Part shown: positions 10,661 through 20,683 of the stretch, one piece after another | Numbering within the stretch: position 1 is the first letter of the stretch | Layout of the letters: each line of letters begins with the position of its first letter | Assembly: GCA_024336345.1 (NCBI GenBank) | Contig: JANFOG010000009.1 | Span: 1,975,784-2,039,783, forward strand | Direction of reading: 5' to 3' | Source: Mariannaea sp. PMI_226 | Taxonomy: Eukaryota; Ascomycota; Sordariomycetes; Hypocreales; Nectriaceae | Length of the DNA: 64,000 bases | Position numbers and translations under genes: made by a program | Notes under the pieces: model-generated | Told to the model about the DNA's origin: nothing | Database searches by the model: none | What the model saw: only the letters and a program-made list of their open reading frames with translations

Positions 10661-11330
10661 CGCTATGAGGGTAGACAGCTACTCGAAACGGGTGACACCA
10701 GTCAGCATAATGGAGATCAATGATGTAATCACATGGTCGCCGCTTCATGGTAGCAGCTAATCGGTGCTCATGAGTCACTACACTCTTACGTGACAATTGA
10801 TTTTCAGACACGAGCTCTAGAAGTTCGCCCTTCTGGACAGATATTCCTACGGTGCAACAAACTCGACGTATGATGATCCATGCAATACTATATGACCATT
10901 TTGCAGATAAATGGCGTTCCCTGCCTGCGTTTTGCGCCAAGTTTATGTTTAAAGTAGTGGCCAAAAATTCACAGAAGAATGATGATGCATCTCATCTAAC
11001 TAAATCCGGTTCTACCTCTCCATCTTTGCAACAATGACACAATGGTGACTTAGTGACGAGACTCTACTGTTTACAAATAAAGAACCATCCCTAATAGAAT
11101 TTCAGGATTTAATCCAGTTAATAACTTTACATTTTCATAGTCTTCTGAAGGTATCAAGCATTGAGGATCATGCTCACCTACCTTGCCTACCTACTGTATA
11201 CCTAGGGGCTCAAGCCAGGCTGTTAATCCTAGCGGCAAAAGTAGGGTCGCTGGCAGAAAAGAAGTGGAAGTGCATAAAGAGGAAAGAAGAAGAATAAAAA
11301 ACAAAACAAAAAGAAAGAAATAAGATCAAT
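10661..11330. other. Intergenic, upstream region of the amidohydrolase-like gene
   Basis: No gene is seen. The last ~70 bp before the ATG are purine-rich (AAAGAAGAAGAATAAAAAAC-like), usual for a fungal 5' leader. The 140-aa minus ORF at 10542-10964 is a by-product of the two fused pseudogene fragments and is not called. Confidence 0.5.
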
Positions 11331-12437
11331 ATGTTGATTCGTGTTTTCAACGTGGGAGTTTTCAGTGGCAAGAGCATCGACCATCCCACCGAGCTCTGTT
11401 TCCGGGCCAGTCCAGGTAACATCATTGAAACACAGGCAGATGCCCACGAAAAAGTTGATGGAACAGGCTGCACCATTCTTCCAGGCTTCATTGACTCCAA
11501 AATCGATGCCGACTGCTCCTTTTCGGCCTTGGGCGAGTTTGCCTCGCACGGCGTGACAACTGTCATCGACTCGAGCAGCGGCACGATGGAGTCCATTGCC
11601 ATGCGGTTAGCCTCACACCAGAGCACCGGAAGAACCGACTACCTGGCCACAGGCTCGCCAGCAGGAGCATCAGCCGGACACGGTAGCCACGCATCTATGA
11701 ACTTCCCTTACCGGGCCGTCAGGGAGGTTCGGAACCCAGCCGAGGCGGAGACCTTCGTGAATGGACACGCCACTGGTGCAAACAAGTCCGATTTCATCAA
11801 GGTCATCGCCGACGAGCCCGGACTGGACGATGCCACGTTGCACACGCTGGTCCAGGCCACGCACCGGCGAGGGATGATAGCAATCGCGCATGCATCGCAG
11901 GCCGGCGCGTACAGGCGTGCACTCAACGCCGGCTTCGATGTAGTCACACCGGTGCCCGTCGACGGACCGCTTGATGAGGCCGTTGTTAGGGGCTTTGCTG
12001 AGAAGAAGATCGCCGTGATTCCGACCTTGGCTTTCCTCCGACGCCTGCTGAGCCAAAAGAGCTACGTTAGTGATAACCCATCGCACAGCTTCACACACGC
12101 CACCAAAGGAGTGAGAGTCCTGCACCAGGCGGGCGTGCCCATCTGCGCCGGCACAGCATCCAACAACGACGGCCGCTTGTTCATGGCGTTCGGCAAGACG
12201 CTGCACGAGGAGCTTCAGCTGCTGGTTTCCGAAGCGGGTATGTCGAATCGGGAAGCCATACGGGCGGCGACGTGTGTGGCCTCTAAAGTTTTTGGGCTGG
12301 TCGATCGCGGTTCCATCGAGACGGGCCACCGTGCCGACCTTGTCATGGTGCGCGGAGATCCTATGGATGATATTGCCTCTTTGTCCAAAATCCAAAGAGT
12401 CTGGATTAAAGGTGTTGAGGTGTACAAAGCTGAGTAG
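11331..12437 (+). CDS. Amidohydrolase-fold protein lacking metal ligands
   Basis: This 368-aa single-exon frame has the layout of the metal-dependent amidohydrolase superfamily (imidazolonepropionase/prolidase-like branch). It shows a small N-terminal beta-sandwich, the LPGFID segment that normally precedes the HxH metal motif (residues 50-55), GVTTVID (74-80), a Lys in FIKV (Lys157, the position of the bridging Lys), His187 in IAIAHAS, and a C-terminal ATCVASKVFG...GSIETGHRADLVMVRGDP closing region. The catalytic ligands are missing: HxH is replaced by Lys57-x-Asp59, the second-strand His by Pro207 (VVTPVP), and the GTD aspartate by Ala276 (GTAS). The frame is free of stops and has higher GC and coding-like third positions, so the loss looks evolved rather than RIP damage. 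Likely a non-hydrolytic relative; its substrate or partner is unknown. Confidence 0.75.
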   Translation: MLIRVFNVGVFSGKSIDHPTELCFRASPGNIIETQADAHEKVDGTGCTILPGFIDSKIDADCSFSALGEFASHGVTTVIDSSSGTMESIAMRLASHQSTGRTDYLATGSPAGASAGHGSHASMNFPYRAVREVRNPAEAETFVNGHATGANKSDFIKVIADEPGLDDATLHTLVQATHRRGMIAIAHASQAGAYRRALNAGFDVVTPVPVDGPLDEAVVRGFAEKKIAVIPTLAFLRRLLSQKSYVSDNPSHSFTHATKGVRVLHQAGVPICAGTASNNDGRLFMAFGKTLHEELQLLVSEAGMSNREAIRAATCVASKVFGLVDRGSIETGHRADLVMVRGDPMDDIASLSKIQRVWIKGVEVYKAE

Positions 12438-12507
12438 CTTCCGGGCTTTTCAGATAAGAGTGTTCCACCGGAACTTGACTGGGCTGTTTGGTTCGCTTCG
12501 AAGATAA

Positions 12508-12801
12508 GGACATAGAGCCGGTAGTTCGGGGACTGCACGGCCGACTGAGGGTTGTCGCTCGCCAGAGAGAGAAGGGAACGGGCCTGCTGAAGAAGGCGGC
12601 GTGGTCCTGCACGACAGCAAGAACTTCGACATTGAGGGAATCGCGAGGAGAAACGATGCGAAGGACATCAAGAGTGAAGAGATGGCGAAGGTTCGGGTTG
12701 GGAACGAATGGAGCGAGACTGCTTTGGCTCGTGGCCCGGGTATTGTGGACCGGGCGGCGAACCAAGCGGATAGCGTCCATGCGATTAAGGCTATCGCTTG
12801 A
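12508..12801 (+). other. Possible coding remnant downstream of the amidohydrolase-like gene
   Basis: A frame without ATG, opening after a stop at 12505, reads through a hydrophilic, protein-like segment (LHDSKNFDIEGIARRNDAKD ... NEWSETALARGPGIVDRAAN) to a stop at 12801. A minus-strand ORF (12406-12849) overlaps it fully, so at most one is real. I do not recognise a family. It could be the end of a gene whose 5' part is lost, or a chance open frame in GC-rich DNA. Confidence 0.25.
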
Positions 12802-13196
12802 CCTTATTTTATCTCTGGTCCACGATAAAGCTAGAATTCCTAGCCACAATCGGGTCTAGGGCATAGTAGCGCGACTAGTACAATGCAATGTATATCCCGT
12901 GTCATCATTCGAGTGGACGTTTTCGCCGTTAGCAACTCCCTCGAGGAAGAGTGTTGACCTGACGCACACAGGGTGGAGTGGGCCCGTGGGAACGCGATCG
13001 GCACGGGGCGCGTCTAGTGTCACAAGCACCAACCTAGGCGTCAGTTGGTCTTTCTACTTCGCTTTCCAATCCGCTTGTTACATTATTACTTTGTGAATCT
13101 TCTGGAGGCAATTTCAATAAGCTGAAAGTTTGGCGAGTTATTTTTATCCATAATTCTTCCTTATTCATATTAAGGAGCTATATCTGATTATGGCAT

Positions 13197-13740
13197 TTAC
13201 AGCTTCTTCAAGAGGAAGTTTAGCCAACGTTCCTCGGCGTCGGCGTCAATGCTGACCACATTGACAGGGTAAGCCGCCCGGGCATAATCAGTTATAACCT
13301 GGCTATTAGTTTCAGTTGCTTTGAGGCTGAAGTAGGTGTCCGCAATATTGGTGATAATAATTGGCAGTTTCTGATGTAAGAGACGAAATACAGTATTAGA
13401 AAGAGGAGCGCTTCGAGCCTGCTCAGAAAGGCCCTGAATGGCAAGTAGCAAACTGCTTCGAGAGTCTTCTGTTCTGTTCCTTGAGCTTTTGCGATTTCGC
13501 TAATAGGCATGAATCCAAGGGTTGAGAGCAATTGCAGCATTACCAAGCATAGGTTGTGAGGCTATGCCTGAGGTAGTATAGGCGAGCGATCGTCTTAAAC
13601 CTAGCCCTCATTATTTGTATAAGTTCTGTGGCCGACTTGTCTGCATTAATAGGTGTACCTATTAATGCTCTGCTCAACTCTGAATCCATGAATGGCTCAA
13701 ATAAGAGCAATAGGAGATAGTGAAAATGCAAACTATCTGT
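13197..13740 (-). pseudogene. Broken fungal transcription factor (C-terminal part, Zn2Cys6 class)
   Basis: Three consecutive minus-strand ORFs in different frames read as one protein: MHFHYLLLLLFEPFMDSEL, then TIARLYYLRHSLTTYAWMVM, then LLSTLGFMP, followed by a tail to 13197. The order HFHYLLLLLFxPF ... RxxYxLRxxxxxY is the same as in the NirA-like regulator of this window (MYYHFCLLCAFRPF ... SYDDLFTVRRVSGFIPYFV). At least two frameshifts separate the pieces, and the zinc cluster and most of the middle homology region are absent. It is a relic beside repeat arm B. Confidence 0.6.
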
Positions 13741-13992
13741 AAATTACACTTCTCTTTTTGGGGTAAAACCAGGCCCGCAAGCAACACAAGACAAGTTCAA
13801 AATTGTGCCCACTTCAGCCATTTATGCTGCCCGAACGGCAGTCTCAACTAATGTCTCCTCCCACGGCTTCTGGGCTCGTTCCTGGAGCCAGACTGCTAGC
13901 AACATGGTCGGCGTTCTTGCCCTCGCTAAGCGCTTTTGTTGTAGACGTAAGAGCATAAAAACGATCACGAGGGGTAATGGACTTTGGCTTTG

Positions 13993-14745
13993 CAGATTAC
14001 CATAACCTCGAATTAGCGCCCATCCCTACAAATGGGAAAGTCTCAATGGTAGTTTATAACCTCACTGCCACTTTTTCGGCACGCAACGACAACACCGGGA
14101 TATCACGCTGCCGAAGCGGCATACCCGGTTGGAACTGGCGCGCGCACAGGCCGGATATTGGTCGTCATGCTGTCGCTGTTGGAATGGTTCCTGTCCCGGA
14201 CCAAGCATGTCTCCGACGAACTCTGATCTTGTGCCTCCAGCATCCTGATGAGATCTTAGTAAAGCTGTAACGGTTACTGGCAGGCACAGCCTACCAAAAG
14301 CAGCCGAGATCTGGCCTATTACATGATAGAGACCCTATCCTGAGGTTGTCTTTGTTCTTCCAAGGCATTGGCAAAAGTAGATATATAAGTCGATCTATTA
14401 GGGAGTAGGTATAATAATGCACAATAGATGATAATTGGAAAACTATAATGAGAAAATAATTATTAGAGTATAAAAGCAATATATATAAATATTATAAGAG
14501 TGTTATAGTACTAATGTTCAGTGGTCAGGTCCTTATTGTATATAGTAATATATAGTTTGGCTGGGTGTTCCTAGACGTCACTCTATGCGCTCATCAGAAC
14601 CTCTCCCCCTGTCCCCAACAATTTCCCTCTTCTCAACAACCTACCCCCCAACCCCAACTTATTTCTTACCGAGTGTCAAATGTATGTATTAACATCAATT
14701 TAGGCAGAGCCAGCTTAATCCAAGCATTTCCATCCACGCACCTGC
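13993..14745 (-). repeat. Inverted repeat arm B (pairs with 5255-6066)
   Basis: The reverse complement of this stretch aligns with arm A over most of its length, including the CCAACCCCAACTTATTTCTTA block and the coding-like GC-rich part at 14080-14270. Differences are scattered substitutions, many of them C/T or G/A, plus a few indels. No terminal motif or target-site duplication could be identified. Confidence 0.8.
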
Positions 14746-15750
14746 TGGCTTTGCAGCACGTTCAAGAGCAGTGACTCGGCGTCTAAGCGACATCCATCCC
14801 TTATCGAGCCCGGGTGAACCGGCGATCACATCTCAGCAGAGTAGTCATAGGGCTGCGACAGCATAGTGAGAGTTGGTCAAGAATTAGATTTGTTAGGTGC
14901 CGGAAGCACCAAAAATCACAGCTACCCTTTCAGTGCTCAGTTGGCATTCCGGACTTTCCTCCGGAATAGTGTGTGTGGGAAATAGATGGTGATTCATGTT
15001 CCCTGAGCAACCGAAATCATCATGGCAAACGCACTAAAAGCTAAGCTAACCAAAATCCTGCCTCGACTGCGAAGTTGATTGTGCATCCACACTTACAGGG
15101 CTCACTTTCCCCACGAGAACTGCAACTGGTCCAAGTTTATCTACGTGAGATGGATTTAGGAACATTATTTATGTTAGCTGTTACATCTTTAGCTACTTAT
15201 GGTATATTATTAGAGGAGAGTGCTAATATCAGCATTCGAACTCGATGGTAACGCACAGAGACCGAAGACTTCAGCACGAGCTGTTATGCGACATATTCAA
15301 ATCTCAACGCTTACCGAGCTGCCATGCGAGAGTTAGTCGTCAACGGATATGTCCGCAGTCCCCGGTTCCATCTACAACAATGGAATAGGATAACTTCCGA
15401 AACCTGACAATGCCCTATCCGCAGGGATTCCCTTTCCTGATTCGTAAGCAACGAAAAATTCAAAACTACTCTTTCATGATGGCAAAACAGTTGACCGCCT
15501 TCCACTAGTTAGCGACACCTTCTTGTTTCAGTCTGTCTGTACCGCCTCTCAAGATAAACAAGGGCAGGGACTAACTGCAGCAGGAAGCAACAGCACTTTA
15601 ATCGATCCAAACCCTAGAACGTGAGTATTAGCTTTCTACATAAAATATATAGAAACTTATAAGCAATACATAAAAGAGGTAATCCTTATCAACCTATTTA
15701 CCCAAGGTTCCGTATGGAGTCACGGACGTCTGCTTGACCCTCTGATGAGA
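14746..15750. other. Intergenic, no gene seen
   Basis: Only short ORFs occur. The right part is the upstream region of the Zn2Cys6 regulator. Confidence 0.5.
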
Positions 15751-15758
15751 TGACGTCA
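15751..15758 (+). promoter_or_regulatory. Perfect CRE (ATF/CREB) palindrome TGACGTCA
   Basis: The full 8-bp palindrome bound by ATF/CREB bZIP proteins lies 126-133 bp upstream of the ATG of the NirA-like regulator. A TATA-like TATATTAAA follows at about 15778-15786, which places the site in promoter position. The window itself encodes an ATF/CREB-type bZIP, so regulation of this gene by a bZIP is a reasonable inference. Confidence 0.5.
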
Positions 15759-15883
15759 TGAAAGCGGTCCTCCTCAGTATATTAAACCGCGCAATGAACG
15801 TCATGTAGCCATCAGTTTTTGTCGACTATTACGGCCACACATCTCTGTGAGGGCAACCTACTTGCTTACGCCGAAACTACAAG

Positions 15884-18178
15884 ATGTCTCAGGACCAAAC
15901 TCGTTTTTGCCAGTTACTCCCTGCCACACATGCCTCTTTGTCCACCACACGTCCCAACATCTCTTTGCAGAAGTTGCACAACCAAAAGCGAGTCAGCACT
16001 CAGAATGCTTGTAATGAATGTCGCCGGAAGAAGAGACGTGTATGCATAGCCGCCCTGATGCGTTTGACGCCCAACACCCTAGTTCATCTAGCTTTTTTTC
16101 TCTCTTAACTGCTCCTGCGCTCTGACTTTTTGTCTTCTTTCAGTGTGACGGGCTGCACCCTAGCTGCGAAGGTTGTCAGCAGCGATCCATACAATGCATA
16201 TACAGCAATAAACGGGCTCAAGAGCCATCTGCTGCGGCCGAGACCAACGAGATTCTCGAGTTTCTCAGATCTACCCCAGAGAACGAAGCTTTAAGTATCT
16301 TAAGAATGCTTAGGGTCAACAACAACCCATCAATAATCTCCATATTACGAGGGTTTTCCAAAGACGACAGTTCGCAAGAGGATATGATAAAACATCTTGA
16401 GGATACTAACACGTCATCAAATAATGCCACCTCATGGCAGACATCCCATGTAGAGTCTGCTACTCCACCTGATGAAGAAGAAATCGATATAACTTGCTTC
16501 GGTCATCTGCTCCCGTGGAGCACATGTACTAGATCCAGCGACCGCCGCTCGCTAGTCAAAACACCCCAACCGACAGCCATTTTGTCTCTGCCACCGCTTC
16601 CACCTGATGCCTACACCTCCACTGCGCAAGTGGATACGTGGACTCAGACGGGATGGACAAAGGCCCACATACGGCACCTGTTTGACGTTATTGTTACTTG
16701 GGATTACCTACCATTCTGTCTTCTCTGCAAAGAGCTGTTTCTGCAGGACTTTCATAGCGGATTGGGTCAATTTTGTTCGTCAGCACTGGTGCATGCCATG
16801 CTCGCACTTGCCACTCGACTAATCAATGAAAGTGACGATGACAGCGAAATCCTTCCTTCAGGATGGCTTCACAATAAGTACTTTTTCGAAAAGGCCAAGT
16901 CGCTCCTCCGTGATAAAACGCCATCCCGCAGCCTTCCAGACAGCCAAGCTCTTGGTATACTGTCCCTATATCATATGCGCTGTGGACGGGAGGCACAAGC
17001 TAAACAGCTTGCCGAGTCTTTTGTTGCTGATATCAGAGGGCTTTGCCAACGGGAGCATCTTACGGGCAGAGAAAAGGACAGTTATGCTAGGGCACGAGCT
17101 ACAACTTATTGCGGTGCAGTCTCTTTAGCTCGGTACGCTATATGCAAACTATTAATTCCCTACAGCAGCTATTGACTGGAATATAGTATTCTGCTCTTAA
17201 CAACAGGGCAAATATTCAGCATCTCCGAGGATATGACTCAAGAGGATGCGTTATTCCTACATCTTCTAGCCGATTGCAGTAGAGTCAATGGCCAAGAAGA
17301 TGACGGACTGAGACCACGTAAGTGCTCAGCAGGAGGGATTTAGGTACTTTATCAACTCATTTAAACTAACAAAGAAGTAGACTTGGCCGTAAATGCACAT
17401 CCTTCTCTGCTATGGAACCTTCAGCTTCTTCCAGCAAGATTATTCCAGTTAACTGACTGGGTGAATTCCCTTCTAATTACGGCTAGGGCTGACATACAAC
17501 AAACTCTAAACGATGTCGGAGAGGTGTATGACAACTGTCTGAATTGGTATCAGAGTTTCTTCGCATTGCTTGGCGCTGAAAGCAGTAGAACGCCATTCAT
17601 ACAGTTCATCCAGTAAGCAATCTGGCCTTATCAGCCTCTCCCCAGTGGTAAAGTAATGAGAATCTAATGGATTTAGTATGTACTATCATTTCTGCCTCCT
17701 CTGTGCATTTAGGCCCTTTATTGGTCTCACTATAGAAGGTTCCTTTGTTCAGCCTTATAAAATTTGTATGCAGGCTGCGCAATCCATCCTGGCATTGGCT
17801 CAATCCTACGATGATCTCTTTACAGTACGACGCGTGTCCGGATTTATCCCCTATTTTGTCTGCACAGCTGGGCTGTTCAGTCTTGCTGTGGAAGACAGAA
17901 GATCACATCCGGACTCAGCCCGATTGTGTCTAGGGGATGCCTCTTCAACAATAATCCAAGCTAAGCCCCAAGAGCACAAAACCGCTACTGGGCATTCCGG
18001 CCCTTTAGTTTCGCCAGCAGTCCTGGAGATATCGGCAGCAACCCATGCTCACGTATTACTTACAAAGATGGGCTCGACTCATCCAGCAGCAAGAATAGCC
18101 GAGAAGTTGGTTCAGGAAGCTAAATGGGTGACTGAAGCAGAGAGGGGAGTGGGAGGGAGGGGAGGGGATTCAACTTGA
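15884..18178 (+). CDS. Zn2Cys6 transcription factor, NirA-like
   Basis: I reconstruct five exons: 15884-16039, 16144-17132, 17187-17317, 17381-17612 and 17677-18178. All introns are GT-AG (103, 54, 63 and 64 bp), and joining them keeps one frame of 669 aa. The zinc cluster spans the first intron: Cys43, Cys46, Cys53, Cys60, Cys63 and Cys70 (spacing C2C6C6C2C6C) with the basic stretch RRKKRR. Residues ~210-420 form the fungal-specific middle homology region (TWDYLPFCLLCKELFLQDF ... ATTYCGAVSLAR ... LLLTTGQIFSISED). Residues ~525-580 hold the conserved MYYHFCLLCAFRPF ... VSGFIPYFV block. The order resembles nitrogen-assimilation regulators of the NirA group, but the target pathway is not shown by the neighbours. 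The short Gly-rich C-terminus (GVGGRGGDST) may be slightly eroded. A CRE site lies in the promoter. Confidence 0.85.
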
Positions 18179-18242
18179 CTTGTTGATAAGCCATTTCGTC
18201 AGCGAGGGAAGGGAGTGGGAGAGGGGATATGGACAGGTGATA

Positions 18243-18773
18243 TCATTTCCCTAAGCCAGTCGATAGTGTGTCATCATGACGAGCTACTTCAGTTCCGATA
18301 GTCTGAAATTGTTTCTCATAGCGTTCTTGAGAGTGTTGATGCAAGATGCAGTGGGTTTCGCCCATTACTGTACCTCGCTCAAAATCATAGTATCCACTGT
18401 CTATCTGATTCCAATGTCGGCGGCTTTCTTGGCCCAAGGTTTTCAACTTCTCCAAGAGTCCAACCCTCAAGCTTTTGTTGTGGCTTTGAAGTCAGTATTG
18501 GATAGAGTCTCACTGAAGTTGTTTAAGAAATTATCGATTCTGGCCGACCAGTCTCCAACGTTTCATGGGTGGTTGGTTCTGTGAACAAAACCAGCATAGT
18601 GCGAGTGGGTGATGCATCCGCAACGTGGCGGAACCTGACTGGCAGAAATCCTTTTGAGCCATCACCTCGTCCTTGAAGATTTGATCAGAATCACCGAGGC
18701 TGCCGACTAGTAACCTTATTTCGCGCAGGCAGTCCTGTACTGTGTATGTATAGCAAACTTCTCTAAGCTCCAC
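18243..18773 (-). pseudogene. Possible decayed ORF, unrecognised
   Basis: Two minus-strand ORFs (18531-18773 and 18243-18470) share one frame with a few stops between them and have protein-like composition (DCLREIRLLVGSLGDSDQIF in the first, LEKLKTLGQESRRHWNQ in the second). An upstream ORF at 18716-18913 is in another frame. I cannot name the family. A plus-strand ORF (18276-18584) overlaps, so the call is weak. Confidence 0.25.
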
Positions 18774-18913
18774 TGTGTGGGCTCCAAGTGCAGGTGCCCA
18801 GTCTTGCTGTCGTTCAATGAGGAAGTCGCGAGTGGCACTGTCAGTGGCCTGAACAGCCCACCCTTGTCTTCGTTTATCCCACCTGGGGATATTCTATTTT
18901 GCCGATACCGCAT

Positions 18914-19435
18914 TTTTTAGGGGGACCAAGCAATCCCCCACCCTCATTTTTTTCCCCCGCGCTGCTCGTCTCTCTGGTTAGTCATCTAGCAAGGTGGCAA
19001 TCCTGAGACATTGCATCGTCCACAAAAGGCCCCTAGATGTTTAAGATACAGCAAATCGACCTCCAGAATGTAATCATGGGTAAGTTAAAGGGTGAGAAGA
19101 CATTGCGTATAAAGACATAAGGGGACGATTGTCTCCTGCGCTCATCGCTTGTCATTCATGGGCCATGTGGAGTGAGGCACCGAAGGCTGATGGGTGGAGA
19201 TGCCCAAGTCTAGATACCTCAACGTGAATCTTGACTTATGCAGATTTTGTGAGCCACGGCTATGGAACGGTCTGGAATCTACGGATTAAGCCAATCACCA
19301 CGCAACCCCATCTGTGCGTAGTCAGCAGTTGCACCCAACAGAGCTTTCTGGTCCCTCGCCAGTACTAAAAATCTCAAATGCGGCTAAATGGCGAACAAGT
19401 TGGTCCTTCCAACACAGCAGTGATCTGACTTCCTC
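18914..19435. other. Intergenic, no gene seen
   Basis: No open frame of note and no RNA gene. It ends at the left edge of dispersed repeat copy 2. Confidence 0.45.
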
Positions 19436-20058
19436 TCTGGTAAACTTAGCCCTCCGCGACTGGAGCGTGTGGTATCCGGGCGTAGTTAGGAGTGAATGCC
19501 AACCTATGTTGCTTCCGGGATGCCCGACCGGCAAATCAGGAGATTCCTAACTCTGCATGCACTGCCCCCATCTATTCTGAATGAATGATCGAAGAAGACC
19601 TTAAAAAGTTCGTGTAGTTTGTGCTGGCACGACGTAAGGGTGCCACACCCAACTGGTGCCTCAGGCCAGTAGGTCCAGGTGTGGAAAATGGGTAGTGTAA
19701 GAGAGCAATTCTTAAGTCTGAGGGTCTCCTGCTTGTTTCGTTGACCAACACGTCTTTAAACACTTAGTGTGTGAAAAATAAACCGTCTTATAGGAGTAAG
19801 GGACCGGGTCGCTCCACCCTTCTTTTATCCGTTCCGATTTGCAGTCTCTCGAACTATACTGAAGCAGAATCAAGGTCCGCCATCTTGGCCGAGCATAAAC
19901 AACTTCCGGAATTAGACTGCAGGATTCCCAGCTCAGCCTCGAAAGACAAACGCGAGAAGTGTCAGAACTTGCATATCTTGATTGTCACCCGCGTCGCAAG
20001 GCCAGCTCTCTCATTGCTGTGTCAGCATGCACGGCTCAGTCGATCGCTATGTGAACCA
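19436..20058 (+). repeat. Dispersed repeat, copy 2
   Basis: This copy is collinear with 769-1640 in the same orientation and shares the same left (TTAGCCCTCC) and right (CATGCACGGCTCAGTCG) landmarks. It is shorter because of internal deletions. Differences between the copies are not confined to C-to-T transitions, so the copies are old. Confidence 0.75.
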
Positions 20059-20071
20059 GTGGACTACAAGC

Positions 20072-20683
20072 TGCTCTATCTAGGGCGAGAAGAGCTACAT
20101 CTTTGCTCAGAAGACCGCTCGATGTATCGGAAGTAGCCGCACTCAACACCCAGACGATCAGAAAGATACAAAGGCATGCTCGCAAGGAGTTGATAAAATT
20201 GTAGATTCTCTGGCCGGTTCTGCGCCGAATTACGACAATGAGTTAGTGTCTGAATATACCATTGCGCCGGTCAACAAAGGAACTTACGGCAAGGATATCT
20301 GTGACTTCGCTGTATCTCCAGCAATCGGCTTCACAGAGAAAGGGGAGTCAACTGCCGCAGAGATAGTAGAAAATCCAGAACTGCATGCCGCGCTCCGAAA
20401 CGAGCCTATTACCGCGGCAGTGTTGCGCAGAAGCGCGCTGCTAAAAAAGCCGGCAATGGCTGGAATGGAGTGCGAGGGGCAAGTTGCTTATCTAGTACAA
20501 CCTCGCCCGCAAAGAGAACGGAAATGTTGCTCATACATGGACAAGCTCTGGGTTGATGCTGAAAGTATGGATCGAGCTTTGTATGACCTGTTTCAGCTGG
20601 GGCGTCAACTACAAGCAAATGCACGGCGGCAGATGGACGCCATCAACGACAGCACTGGTACCGACTCACCAGACATTCCTTGA
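20072..20683 (+). pseudogene. Unrecognised ORF, probably 5'-truncated
   Basis: One frame is open from a TAG at about 20080 to a stop at 20681-20683 but has no good ATG start (a GTG begins the longest track). The translation is protein-like (SEYTIAPVNKGTYGKDICDF ... LRNEPITAAVLRRSALLKKP) with a Gln/Arg-rich tail ending TDSPDIP. It begins directly after the dispersed repeat, suggesting that the repeat insertion cut off the 5' part. Family not recognised. Confidence 0.4.

Noticed and set aside
11229..12395. Long antisense ORFs (241, 138 and 106 aa) under the amidohydrolase-like gene
   Set aside because: They are shadows of a GC-rich coding region; only the plus frame shows family motifs.
12406..12849. 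147-aa minus-strand ORF
   Set aside because: Low-complexity Arg/Ser/Pro composition without motifs; it overlaps a more protein-like plus frame.
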